From assembly GCA_015680685.1 (NCBI GenBank), contig MNCI01016241.1, forward strand, positions 97,427 to 161,426: DNA of 64,000 nt. The letters run 5' to 3'. The notes beneath the pieces are model-generated. The model saw only the letters and a program-made list of their open reading frames with translations, made no database searches and was not told the origin of the DNA. The stretch's first letter is position 1. Each line of letters opens with the position of its first letter. Below are positions 23,707-34,204 of the stretch, piece by piece. Position numbers and translations under genes: made by a program. The DNA is from Gnetum montanum (lineage: Eukaryota; Streptophyta; Gnetopsida; Gnetales; Gnetaceae).

Positions 23707-24040
23707 TGTTAGTTTTTAATCCTACTTCTGTTACAAGAATGAGTTTAAGTTATGGTTGAGTCTATTAGTAATTCTAACTTCTAGGATCAGTTAGAAAAGA
23801 ATGGGAGTTAATCCTGTTTCTGGTACAATAATCAGTTTAAGTTTAATGGTTTATCATGATATAATTCTAATATCCAGGTTCAGTTAGAAAAAGAATGGGA
23901 GTTTGGTGGACTTAGCCTATTATAAATAGGCCATTTGATAGTAGCTTTGATGTACCACATTGGAATAAAATATTTCTGTTTCATCTCATATCTGCTCTGT
24001 TCTTGCACCTATTATTTTGTTCTGCATTAATTCTTATCAC
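23707..24040 (+). repeat. 3' LTR of the copia element with duplicated U3 unit
   Basis: TGTTAGTTTTTAATCC to about CTTATCA; the exact end is uncertain by a few bases because of a CACACA run. Two tandem units of 92 and 94 bp (23716-23807 and 23808-23901) both begin TTAATCCT and end GAATGGGAG. TATAAATA lies at 23921-23928 and a polyadenylation-like AATAAA at about 23966. Confidence 0.75.
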
Positions 24041-24775
24041 ACACAGCCATGACATAATGAAAATGTAAGAAAAAAAAGATCATCGTGATCCCAATATTTT
24101 GATTAAAAGGTAAAACCTTTGGAGTCAGAGAGAGAGATTATCAGATGCAGAATCAGACAATGTGCATGATCAAAATGCCATTGATTTTAAGTCTATGTTC
24201 GCAGCAGGAGAAAAGATCCTTGCTTACACAATTTTTTGAAACTACCACGGAGAGAAGATTTATACAGCACATGCGTGCGATGAGAAAGGCACAAATTCTT
24301 GTGATCAGCTTCTTCTGCTCTTAGAAAGAGAAAAAAGAAGAACAAATTAAAGGCGGTTCCAAAAAAACAAAAGCTGGTTAAAAACTTTGAATCTAGAATA
24401 TGTGCTGTGTGCTGGGAAACACCAATACTTGACCACAGCGTCATATATTTTATCACAGCAATTTCGTGTATTCAATCTTATTTAAACCAATAATATTGAT
24501 CCCATCATTAATGATGAAATTATCTTACACGGTAAAGGAGATCGCGACTATACCTCAGTGGTAGAGTTTAGCTTGGTAACTTGAAGCAGCAACCACCAAG
24601 CGAGTTATAAATTCAAAGGGTTCACAAATAAAATTTGAAACTCTAAACCGTAAAAAGTGGTAGATATATGCAAATGGTAAAGAGCAAATAAAAGCTTAAT
24701 CACATAAAAATCCGGAATACTCCAATGGTGAAAATTTAGAGAAATAATAAAAGAACGGAATGCTCGCAAAAATTG
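24041..24775. other. Mostly unassigned host sequence, with a tRNA-like/SINE-like head
   Basis: Nothing coding is convincing here. At 24551-24568 the string TACCTCAGTGGTAGAG resembles the D-arm (A box) of a tRNA, and GGTTCACAAAT (about 24620) is a weak B box. This could be a degraded tRNA-derived SINE. No tRNA cloverleaf can be drawn, so it is not a tRNA gene. Confidence 0.3.
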
Positions 24776-24809
24776 AGGGAAACATCAGTTACGATGAAGC
24801 ATAGATAAC

Positions 24810-24974
24810 CTGGAACGTCGTTTTACCACCATGGCTGTGTCCCGCCACCGTTACATTTGTGAGATCCGCAGAAACTTGGGCCGGAAGATACTCTAATAGT
24901 CTCTCAGCTAGCCACTCTACCACCTTCGCGTTCTCTGCTTCCATTTTCATGCTTGCCCCAATGCAGATGTATAG
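24810..24974 (-). pseudogene. Chlorophyllase-like exon, copy 1 (open)
   Basis: A 165-nt, 55-codon open stretch on the minus strand. It is bounded by an acceptor-like GGATTTAG before 24974 and a CAG|GTTATC donor after 24810, phase 0 at both ends. It reads LYICIGASMK, then VVEWLAERLLEYLPAQV and VAGHSHGGKT. In chlorophyllases the same order is QL, a WL.E.L..LP block, and the GHSRGGKTAF nucleophile motif with the catalytic Ser, so this is the segment around the active-site serine. The family cleaves phytol from chlorophyll. No confident following exon was found, hence gene fragment. Confidence 0.65.
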
Positions 24975-25139
24975 CTAAATCCAGGAGGTAATTTTTTGCG
25001 TCACTTTAATTTGAAATTAAACTTTGTTCTATCCTATGGGAATTCATATGTTTAAGCTTTTACTTTTTACTGTTTTGAATGGAGTCCTACTGCAGTAAGC
25101 AATTACAGTCAGGATGGTTTCAAGTTTCAACATAAATGA

Positions 25140-25770
25140 TGGTTTATTTTATCTTATTGAGAATTTGTGTCTCTTTCAGTGAAGTGGGTTCAGGTTTAGC
25201 TATATATTTATGATATATGTCTATTACATCCTGAGAGAATCCTTTATATTTTTCAAATTTATAAAATTTAATTGATTTTTACTTTTGAAAACAAAAATAA
25301 AAACAGTTTTACATTATTTAATAATAGTTCTTCTAAAAAGGTTCATCTCTTCATCCAACTTTATTTCATCCATAAAGTTTTGGTAACAAAGTAGCTAGCC
25401 TCTCACAAAAACTCTTAACTAAAATAATAATTTAGGTGAAAATGTTTCACTTAATTATGCTTTATGACCATAAAGCTCTACTTTGGCTATTATGCTAAAA
25501 GAAAAACAAAAAAACTGTGACCAGTAAAGATCTCCATCACCATTATACCCATAAAATTATTTCATTACTTGAGACTGCTGGTAGATTGCCTCTGGGTCAA
25601 AATTATTTGCAATTTTGCATCACTGTGAAAGCTAAATGTTTGGCGTTGGTCATCGGTATTTGGTGCATGGTGCAGAAAAACTTTTATGGTACTCTGTACC
25701 CTGCAAACTATAAATCCATTCAGATTGGCTCAAAATGGACCCTTAGAATGGTGTTAGGCACTTATGAAAT
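25140..25770. other. AT-rich sequence between the duplicated exon copies
   Basis: The part up to about 25372 is duplicated at 26150-26333 (shared ATTTATAAAATTTAATTGAT-type and CTTCATCCAACTTTATTTC stretches). An 85-codon open frame at 25517-25774 has no recognisable motif and no support as a gene. Confidence 0.4.
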
Positions 25771-25805
25771 TTAGGGAAAATCAATTCCAATGAAGCATAG
25801 ATTAC

Positions 25806-25978
25806 CTGGAATGGCGTTTTACCACCCTGGCTGTGTCCCGCGACCACTACATTTGTGGGATCCGCAGAAACAGAAACTTGGGCGGGAAGATACTCTGATA
25901 GTCCCTCCGCTAGCCACTCCACCTTTTCGGCATTCTCTCTGCTTCCGTGTCAGTGCTTGCCCCAAAACAGATGTACAA
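25806..25978 (-). pseudogene. Chlorophyllase-like exon, copy 2 (frameshifted)
   Basis: Tandem duplicate of copy 1 with the same borders (TTTCAG|TTGTACATC and TTCCAG|GTAATC). It is 173 nt long: a 6-nt insertion (VSVSAD for VSAD) keeps the frame, but a further 2-nt change near GAGAGAATGCC breaks it. The serine motif reads AGHSQGGKTPF. Flanking non-coding sequence is duplicated too (24776-25372 with 25771-26333), so a segment of roughly 1 kb was duplicated. Confidence 0.65.
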
Positions 25979-26333
25979 CTGAAACCAGAAGATATTTTTG
26001 GCATCACTTTAATTTGAAATTAGACTTTGCTCTATCCTACCGGAATTCATGAGCTTTTCGCTTTTACTGTTTTTAATGCAGTCTTACTGCAGCAAGCCAT
26101 CACAGTCAGGATGCTTTCAACCATAAATAATAGTCTTTCATTGGGTAAGTGGCGTACTAGTTTAGCTATATATTTCTTATATATGTATAACTTAGTGGAG
26201 AGAATCTTTTGTATTTTCTAAATTTATAAAATATAATTGATTTTCATATTTAAAAACAAAAATTAAAATCCCTGTATATTATTTAATGATAATTTTTCTA
26301 AAAAACTTCATCTCTTCATCCAACTTTATTTCC

Positions 26334-28147
26334 TGGTCCTCAAGACTTAAAAACCTGGTCTTCAAGGCTTAAAAACAAGCACATTACTATTACTCCAAAT
26401 ATATCCTTACTAGAGTTCCCTACTAGTTAACTTGGTCTTTGAGACTTCCTGTCTCCTAGACTTAAAAACAAGCACATGGCTGTCACTCTAAATGATCGTC
26501 CCTCTTACATCCTTTGTGCCCTTCAATCTTCCGCAGACTGCCTAGTTAAGTCTGTCTGTCTGCACCCAGAAAGATTTCCTGTTGAATATAACTTGTCATA
26601 ACTCAAAACTAACAAACCAAATTAATATTAGTCCGTGGGGACAGTGCATGTCATGTTCAACATTCACTTTACTAATATTGCTTTGTAGTACACTATATCA
26701 TTTGTTGCATGTAACTTCAAGCTGTATGAAAGGTCAGTAACCTCTCGATTCACCGTGCATGTTTGCAGTGAGACCTTTAGTTTGCCGGTATGCAGGACAA
26801 AACGTATGATTCTGTCTGTAGAAAAACTGCATAAACTGTACCACCTCTGCCATATTTACTTGTGTAAATTCATGGACCAGAAGCAGCTAACATCGGAAGA
26901 ACAGCGACTGCAGAGCTGCAACAGCAGGACAGCAACAGAGCAGCTGCTGCTGCTAAGACTTAGCAGAATAGCAGAGTGCAGAGCAACCGATAGCAGGACA
27001 CCAACAGAGCAGCAGTAATACAATGAGAAGCCAAGGGCTGGGATTTCAGATTTCGTATGACCGTAGATATACAGCAAAGTAGCCATACCCTACGGTAAAA
27101 TACAGAAAAACGACGCAACAATTCCACCATGGAAAATGAAGAATATGATGACCAGAACCACACATACTATATTGAGCCATCAGCTTATCAAGTTCTATGG
27201 GAAAAGGTGAAAGTGGGATGAGTAATCGTAAAGGCTCATTGCTTGAGAACGACACGACATTTGCTTCCATTAGGTATAGCATGCTACTCTCTTTCCTTAT
27301 GACTCTAATCATGGGCCCTTGAGGATTTCAAATACTCAATTGATGATCTAGTCTCACTAGTGAGAGTACTAGAAAATTTGAAGAATTGAAACAAAAACAA
27401 TCACAATCATAAGGTGTAGAATGGGAAGGTTTTTAATGGAAAATAGAGGTAGGAGGAAGAGGGGCACGAAGATAAAATTTCATTGCCCAAAAACAATAGT
27501 GGTTCACAAGAAGACTATTCAAATCAGTTGAACAGATAAAAGAACAAAGAATTAAAAGGGAAGAGTAGGCAGAAACTTCAATAAAGTAAATTAAGAAAAA
27601 TATGGTAACAACGGTAACTTTAAAAATCCGTACAATTTTCGAGAAATTGTTGTGTCCGATAAATGTTGTTGGAAGAAGGCTATACAATTGACTAGTATTA
27701 GACCAAGATTGGGTTTAAAAATGAAGGACAATTCTTCACAAGCCTCCGCAGCAAATTCTAATCAGCTAGCAATCAAATTTAGGAATATTACCAGCAAAAT
27801 AATACTACTATACTTTTATCGTATTCAATATTTGTTTAAATTGAATCGCAATAATAAACAATGAATGTTCTAACCATATGACTTTTCCATAGGGGCACTT
27901 TCGTTGAGTTTTATTATAAGAGATAAAAATTAGAGATGCTAAATTCATTGAAATTGAAGGTATATGAGAAGTTGTCATCACTCTTTTCAATAGATGCTTA
28001 GCTTCAATCAAGGATCTTATCTATGTACCCAAGTTATCAAACTCATTGTTATCAATTGAAAAAATGATGCAACATGATCAAATTCAACAATGAGATATGC
28101 ATCATCATTAATACACAAGGGCAAGAGATTGCAAGGATCAAGATAAT
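26334..28147. other. Unassigned sequence with small repeats
   Basis: 26334-26480 holds a twofold repeat around CTTAAAAACAAGCACAT. 26880-27018 is an imperfect CAG/AGC-rich stretch with the unit AGCAGGACA(G/C)CAACAGAGCAGC twice. 27320-28147 is AT-rich and shows no gene, RNA or element that I can support. Confidence 0.4.
27020..27190 (-). pseudogene. Possible first exon of the chlorophyllase-like gene
   Basis: On the minus strand, VLVIIFFIFHGGIVASFF and, after a frame change, GYGYFAVYL resemble the chlorophyllase segment VVLFFHG..., FYS..., ASHGYILVAP that precedes the exon at 25806-25978. The order and strand fit, with an intron of about 1 kb between. The match is short and needs a frameshift, so it stays tentative. 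Confidence 0.3.
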
Positions 28148-29030
28148 TGATAAATCCAAGAATTTTGAGGCAACGATATCGTAGTTGATATATCATATCT
28201 ACGATGTCATAGACATGTTATCGTATTTTAGTATATGTTATTGTATAAATGATAGTGCGGGGTGCATACCAACCTATATAAGTAGCACTTAGGTGCACAG
28301 ATATATAGTAGATTTGATAGCTTAGTAACATAACTCTTTCAGTTTGTTTTGTTGAATTCGGTATTTAGTAGTGTATGGCTGTAGTGTGATGTTTTGTAAT
28401 TGAGTGGAATCTTTATTTGAGTGTGATGTACTTGGACACATTGCATGAATGGCAATAAAGATCAAGATTACTCTACATTATTGTAGCAACACTTAGTTTT
28501 ATTTTTGTTTCTGATTAGTTTACTATTTACTATTTTCATAGTTAATGTTTATGATTATTTGCAATTTACTTTTAATGTTGTTAAGAAGAATAAGTAGGAC
28601 CGATCTTGAGCATGTAAGTGTAACTACCTAGTAATCCAATAGTACTATCACTTGGTAAGCCCAATAGTGTGGGACTTGGTAATCCCACTAGTAGTTGCAC
28701 AAAGTCCAAAGTGTGATTGGAAGATCAGGATTGATTGTTGATCACATAGGCTAGCTTAGATTTGTTTTACTATCACTTAGATTTAGAAGCCTTTACTTTC
28801 ACTTTATGTTTACTAGGAGTTTAATGGCCAATTCAACATCAACATCATATACCTCACCGTGAGTTAAACCATATGCATTGATTTTACTAACTCACGTCGG
28901 AAAATAATGATAACGAATGCTAATCAATTATAGGTATAATCACATTGCCTTATTTGTAAAGTTTGACTAGAATTGCACTTGAACACTTGTATCTCATATG
29001 GTTGGGTGTTGGATACTCCACTGCTCATCA
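28148..29030 (+). repeat. 5' LTR of element D (C-type, old)
   Basis: From TGATAAATCC to CTGCTCATCA just before a PBS. It has a decayed GATATC dyad region (28173-28225), TATATAAG at 28275-28282, and diverged CTTGGTAA-CCCA-GTGG modules (28628-28700) like those of element C's LTR. The left edge is set by similarity to C and could shift by several bases. Confidence 0.65.
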
Positions 29031-29031
29031 T

Positions 29032-29049
29032 TAGCATTGTTGCTAGGGA
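29032..29049 (+). other. Primer-binding site of element D
   Basis: TAGCATTGTTGCTAGGGA, one base after the LTR. It is a decayed tRNA-Asp-type site and differs by one base from element E's TAGCACTATTGCTAGGGA when a further C/T position is allowed. Confidence 0.65.
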
Positions 29050-29167
29050 TAAGTCAATGTTATACTAAGTAAGTAATTTTCCAAAGTTCATTGTATCAAA
29101 ACCTAACTCTAATCTTCACAACCTTAATATAAACAATACTTAACACAAACCCTCAAAAAACAATAAC

Positions 29168-29479
29168 ATGGCTTCACATAATGATGAAATATCACTTGCC
29201 AAGGAAATGAGAAGGAGTAGTGATAGAATTACTGATGAAGAAGACTAGGGAGTACCAATGTAGACATGTATTACTTATGCTCACATTGATCCATACCATC
29301 TAAGCTTTACCTTCACATTCCATCACGACAAACAAATTAGGTGGAGAAACATGCAAGTCAACATAGTCCTACCTCTTGAACATGTAGCACTAAGCATGCT
29401 ACAAACTACTTTGAGGGGAATGTAGATATCATTCTCTTTATAACATTAAAGGATAATCACAAGATCCATACTATCAAAT
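29168..29479 (+). pseudogene. gag of element D, 5' part (split by element C)
   Basis: The ATG at 29168 gives MASHNDEISLAKEMRRSS, then ITYAHIDPYHLSFTFTFHHD and RWRNMQVNIVLPLEH, the conserved gag N-terminus. Stops lie at about 29249 and after GM. The gene is interrupted at the CAAAT target site and resumes at 38091. Confidence 0.75.
29475..29479 (+). other. Target-site duplication, left copy (element C)
   Basis: CAAAT directly before C's 5' LTR, repeated at 38091-38095 directly after the 3' LTR. Confidence 0.9.
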
Positions 29480-30439
29480 TGATGAGACGCGGTCTGTGTC
29501 GGCCGCGATATCGTGTACGCGATATCGCATCCCCCGCGATATCGCGTATGCGATATCGCAGTTAGCCGCAATTTCTATAAATAAGAGGCGACTCTCCCTC
29601 ATTTCACATCCCAGTTTTAGTGTAGCGAAGCTCTGACAGTTTGATCCCTCCAGAGTTAGAATTTTTCCAGTGTCTGCCCGCAGTGTGGTGAATGTGATTG
29701 TACGGTGTCTTTATTCGAGTGTGCCGTACTTGGACACGCACATGACCGGCAATAAAGATCAAGATTACTTCATCACTGCAGCATTCACTTAGTTTATTTA
29801 TTTGTTATTTATTTAATGTTATTTATTGCTTTCATAGTGCGGTGTGAGTACGACTTAGCTACGAGCATCTACGGGTGTGTACGGCTAGTTAAAGAACCGG
29901 TTGCTCATCGCGAGTAGTCTCTCACCCTCGAACTCCTAGAAGTAGAACGAGTACGACTTGATTACGAGCATTTAAGTGTGACTGCTTGGTAGCCCAGTGG
30001 TGTAGCTACGCTTGGTAACCCAGTGGCGTATTTGGGATTTGCGCTTGGTAATCCCAGTGGCGTACCTAGGCCTATGCTTGGTAGTCCCAGTGGCAATCGT
30101 GCACGAAGTCCAAGATGTGTACGGTTGATCAAGGAATTGGTTGCTCGTCGCACTTAGGCTAAATTAGATTGCCTTACCCTTTCCCTCCTAGCTTAGCTTA
30201 GTTAGTCTTATTTTCCATTGCCATCAGGAGTAGCGTTAGAATTAGAACACATCATACGCCTCATCTAGACTAAACCATATGTGACATATGCAAAACTAGT
30301 CTAGATGGGAAGACAACGAACTGCGACCTAAGGCTAACTATCTAGGTGCCACAACTAGTCCATCTGCAGAGTTTGATCGGATCGCGCGTGCGACGGTCAT
30401 TTCGTATGGTTGAGTGTAGGGGTACCTCGTCACTCATCA
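29480..30439 (+). repeat. 5' LTR of element C
   Basis: TGATGAGACGCGG to ACTCATCA. GATATC dyads lie at 29505-29560 and TATAAATA at 29576-29583. AATAAAGAT (about 29751) may serve polyadenylation. In R/U5 there are four CTTGGTA(A/G)(C/T)CCCAGTGG units (29985-30094) flanked by GTACGACTT and TGTACGG modules. Confidence 0.95.
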
Positions 30440-30440
30440 T

Positions 30441-30458
30441 TGGCGTCGTTGCCGGGGA
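30441..30458 (+). other. Primer-binding site, tRNA-Asp type (element C)
   Basis: TGGCGTCGTTGCCGGGGA, one base after the LTR. It has a single mismatch to the plant tRNA-Asp complement and is the best-preserved PBS in the window. Confidence 0.95.
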
Positions 30459-30527
30459 TGGTGCTAGTTATCTAGATTAGTTATATCATACAAGGTCGCT
30501 GTACAGAACTTAATGATATATCTTTCA

Positions 30528-31137
30528 NNNNNNNNNNNNNNNNNNNNNNNNNNNNNNNNNNNNNNNNNNNNNNNNNNNNNNNNNNNNNNNNNNNNNNNNN
30601 NNNNNNNNNNNNNNNNNNNNNNNNNNNNNNNNNNNNNNNNNNNNNNNNNNNNNNNNNNNNNNNNNNNNNNNNNNNNNNNNNNNNNNNNNNNNNNNNNNNN
30701 NNNNNNNNNNNNNNNNNNNNNNNNNNNNNNNNNNNNNNNNNNNNNNNNNNNNNNNNNNNNNNNNNNNNNNNNNNNNNNNNNNNNNNNNNNNNNNNNNNNN
30801 NNNNNNNNNNNNNNNNNNNNNNNNNNNNNNNNNNNNNNNNNNNNNNNNNNNNNNNNNNNNNNNNNNNNNNNNNNNNNNNNNNNNNNNNNNNNNNNNNNNN
30901 NNNNNNNNNNNNNNNNNNNNNNNNNNNNNNNNNNNNNNNNNNNNNNNNNNNNNNNNNNNNNNNNNNNNNNNNNNNNNNNNNNNNNNNNNNNNNNNNNNNN
31001 NNNNNNNNNNNNNNNNNNNNNNNNNNNNNNNNNNNNNNNNNNNNNNNNNNNNNNNNNNNNNNNNNNNNNNNNNNNNNNNNNNNNNNNNNNNNNNNNNNNN
31101 NNNNNNNNNNNNNNNNNNNNNNNNNNNNNNNNNNNNN
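30528..31137. other. Assembly gap (610 N)
   Basis: Run of unknown bases removing most of the gag N-terminal half of element C. The true length is unknown. Open frames drawn across it are artefacts. Confidence 1.
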
Positions 31138-32320
31138 TTGAAAAACATAAACGAGATCAAAATTTTAACTCAACAAAGGTCCATGATCATAACAAGGAGA
31201 GATCAACAAATTCCAAGGTGGAAACATCATCTTTGCCAATACAACAATTGTTAGAAGAAGCCGAGGCAAAGATCAATAAGATGTTGGAATGGATGAATCA
31301 AAAGTGTGGAGAATATATCAACAACACTGGAGATAGAGTTTTCACAACCCAAGAAGCAGGACAAAATCATAGACATTCGGAAAGAAGGAATGAAGGGAAT
31401 AAGTGCTCAACTGCCAATCATACATATGAATGCAACATATGCCTGTATGATCACCCCAAAGGCCAATGCCCAATACTGTTACATCTACATGAGCATTGGG
31501 GAAACACGTTACATCCAGAGTTCGTACAGAGATACTGTGTTAGACCACAGTGGCAACAATCGTAGTCGTGGGGGAATCCACCCTTAGACTGGAGGCACCC
31601 TTCACATTTTCCGAATCCAAATGCTTATAACGTTCAACATCCTGTTTCTTCAACTGGGCCACCATACTCTATCTCACCACAATACGATTCTTCACAATAC
31701 CATCAGCCCATACCTCCAACACAACCACCACCTTGTGCACCTTTCATTCCTCCTAACTTTCAACATTCTTATCCTTTCCCTCCTTCCCCAATGCCACAAA
31801 CTGTTCCTCAGGTGTTTGTACCACCGCAACCCACGAACAACACTTGTGTTGCTGCTACTAACTACAGTGAAGAGCCTCCTCAACATCAAAGACGCCCTTT
31901 CTTTAAACACGGCCGTAGGAAGGGACAACATAACTTTGAGGCCACTGCATCTTCCAACCCAGCACAAGTCCAACAATGTGGTGCATCCTTACCTTCGAAC
32001 CCAGCGCCACATGTACCTTCATCAGGGCTACCAACTAACACTCCAACAACCACAAGGCCCAATGAACACAACCATGGAAGGCATCAGTCCAATCCTTGCA
32101 TACCATCTAATGGTCCTAGCCATCATAGTGGGTCAACTCGTTATCCGGGAACTACATCGTATGAAGTGCCCCACTGTGTTTATTTCAAAGTGCATAAAAT
32201 CCAAGGGGATAAGTTTGGACCGGTGTCAATACTTCCAATATGCAAGGAGCCTCATTCTTCATTTATTAATCCTTGCCATACTCAACCGTTTAGTTATGGG
32301 GGATATCCCCCATTTTAGTA
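31138..32320 (+). pseudogene. gag C-terminal part of element C
   Basis: One frame is open from the gap to 32320 except for a single TAG at 31563-31565 (QWQQS, stop, SWGNPP). It shows the zinc knuckle CNICLYDHPKGQC (31431-31469), then a long Pro/Gln/His-rich tail with RRPFFKHGRRKGQ (about 31891-31930). The family continues into protease at this point, but C instead ends NPCHTQPFSYGGYPPF. The tail therefore joins sequence from the far side of the deleted protease-polymerase block. The single stop could be a recent mutation. Confidence 0.8.
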
Positions 32321-33330
32321 ACAAATAGGATTAATAAATGTTTTTAATTTTCTTTAATTTTGCAACTTTTTATTTTCCAGTTTTTCATTTTTCAACTTTT
32401 TTGTTTTATCTTTTTGTGTTTTTGTATTTTCATGTTTTTGTAAGTAATCTCGTCTACGAATAAAACACTCATGTGGATCATTGGTAGAGATGTGTTTTAT
32501 GTTATTAAGTCATGAGTGATCAATTATTTGAAACAGTGAGCCCACTACACTCACTCATGCACTCTATAATAAAGAGGTTCTGTTCGAGGGTACAGTGATA
32601 TTCTTGAGATTTCTAAAAACTTAAAATTAATTTTGTGTTATTGTACCCAGCATGAAGAAGGATGGACCAAGAGGGAATGATTCGGGTGTGACATCAAGGG
32701 GACTTGTGGATTCTCTTTGGTGTCATCTGTGGGTGTTATCATGCAACTTGGTTGAACTAAGATCCTTGTAGATCTAATGAAAAATGGGATTAAGAGTAAT
32801 CAAAAGGGCACTTGAACATCAAACGCTGTTCTAGGGGGTCCCACTGGAAAGACATGCACCCATGCCTAAAGGTTGGTGATTTCTCTAGATTCAGTAAAGT
32901 GAAAAAAAAAAGAAGAGAAAAAGAAAAAAGAAGTGCCATAAAAAAAATCACTCCTCCCTTGTACTAAACACCAAGTGATCGTACGCCTTGTTGTTATGGT
33001 ACTCTCATAGTTGTTCATCATGGGATGAGACAATGCGATGTCACTGTTTAGAGAAATTGACTTGGTCCTGATCTTGGAACGATGGGTTAATGACACCTTA
33101 ATCATGCTTTTCACGTAGGATTCATTGTACCCTGGGTCAGTTACCTCATGTTCCGATTTCTACGATCCCTTTCTATACTTCGTCTCATCTCACTGTTCGT
33201 GTAATTGTAGCTCGTGTCCCGTGTAACATAAAATTTTCATCTCATTCCGGTGATATTTATATGTGTGTGTTTTGTGGAGTTAGTGCAGATTACATTTAAC
33301 CCTTCTAGTGCCCACAGACACTTTAAGTGT

Positions 33331-33389
33331 GATTACACAAGGGCATAATAGGTTGAAACCTGCTTTGGGGAGGACCCACTTGTGTAATC
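33331..33389 (+). other. Spacer hairpin (element C copy)
   Basis: GATTACACAAG (33331-33341) pairs perfectly with CTTGTGTAATC (33379-33389) around a 37-nt loop containing TGCTTTGGGGAGGACCCA. Element D keeps all 11 pairs with two compensatory changes. Confidence 0.7.
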
Positions 33390-33702
33390 TTGTTGTAATC
33401 TCCCTTAATTCTCTCACTTAAACACACAATTTTTGACCCTTAGCTTAGTTTTTCATAATTTTCTTTTCCATTTATTAACCCTCTAAACTTTAATGTTCCA
33501 ATATTCCATTACATTCCTTTTTCTTCATAACCGCCAAAGTTTTAATTGTTAAAATTCACACCTTTATCATCCAAAGTGCCTCTCAAATTCATGTAATTAC
33601 CCTTGAATACCTTAATCCTTGTTAATGTCCTAGTTTTACACATTGATTTCAAGCAAAATCATTAAAAATTTGGTTTCCTTACGGTGTCTCACTATAGCTG
33701 GG

Positions 33703-33734
33703 CCGAGATATCGCGTCCCCTATTCCTATAAATA
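33703..33734 (+). promoter_or_regulatory. Internal LTR-like promoter ahead of ORF3 (element C)
   Basis: GCCGAGATATCGCGTCCCC matches the U3 start of the A0 LTR (GTGCCGAGATATCGCATCCC) and is followed by CCTATAAATAGG (TATA 33727-33734), the same GATATC-then-TATA order as in the LTRs. It lies about 470 bp upstream of the ORF3 ATG. The equivalent spacers of A0, A and F lack it. Confidence 0.5.
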
Positions 33735-34204
33735 GGAACCCCCGCCACAACACTTAGCTTCATTTGACATTCATGTGGAGGAGGGAATTTTTGAATTTTT
33801 TCTCTGCGACTTGCGCTTGAGTGACCCTTGTTTTTTTACTTCTATCTTGCGCACTGGTACTCCGATTTGAATTCCGTTTGAACCTGCTTGAACCCGGCGT
33901 GTTCAGTTTAGTCGTGGGGGAGAGACACTTGCCGAAAAGTGCCTAACTTTTTTCGAAATTCTTCATCGCCCAAAGGACATCAATTAGGGTAATTAATACT
34001 AACACTTAGGAAATTGCACCATAAATCATATGACCTTAAGTATACCAGGATATTAAACCGTAAATCCACCTAAAGGCATAGGACCCATCATTATAATTCT
34101 CGGGCACGATCACACAACACTAAACGATCTTTAATTAAGGCACATAGTAAGGTATAACTTGACTTCCTAAAAAACCTTACTAATGTTGGCCCGTGTGATT
34201 GCAG

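Larger units (their letters stand above)
32321..34204 (+). other. Spacer of element C with hairpin and internal promoter-like block
   Basis: T-rich start (32336-32440), then blocks shared with D (CCTTGTAGATCTAATGAAAA near 32771). A perfect 11-bp stem lies at 33331-33341/33379-33389. At 33703-33734 there is a U3-like promoter block, and at 33910-33922 AGTCGTGGGGGAG. A CTAAT branch-like site (34180-34184) and an acceptor TGATTGCAG end directly at the ATG of ORF3. No ORF is supported. Confidence 0.7.

Noticed and set aside
24551-24625. Possible tRNA gene
   Set aside because: Only a D-arm-like string is present. No acceptor stem, anticodon arm or T arm can be formed.
26755-27163. Ser/Leu/Cys-rich frames near the CAG repeat
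   Set aside because: Low-complexity CAG/GCT repeats keep several frames open on both strands. No domain is recognisable there.
29985-30094. Regularly spaced short repeats, CRISPR-like at first sight
   Set aside because: Units are few, imperfect, inside a plant LTR and repeated in the paired LTR. There are no true spacers or cas genes.
29962-30153. Minus-strand frame rich in LGLPS repeats (also 37612-37803)
   Set aside because: It is the reverse reading of the CTTGGTA-CCCAGTGG array in element C's LTRs; the repeats are of DNA, not a protein family.
30513-31565. 350-codon open frame starting before the N run
   Set aside because: Most of it is the 610-base gap translated as X. Only the part from 31138 is real sequence, and it is annotated as gag.
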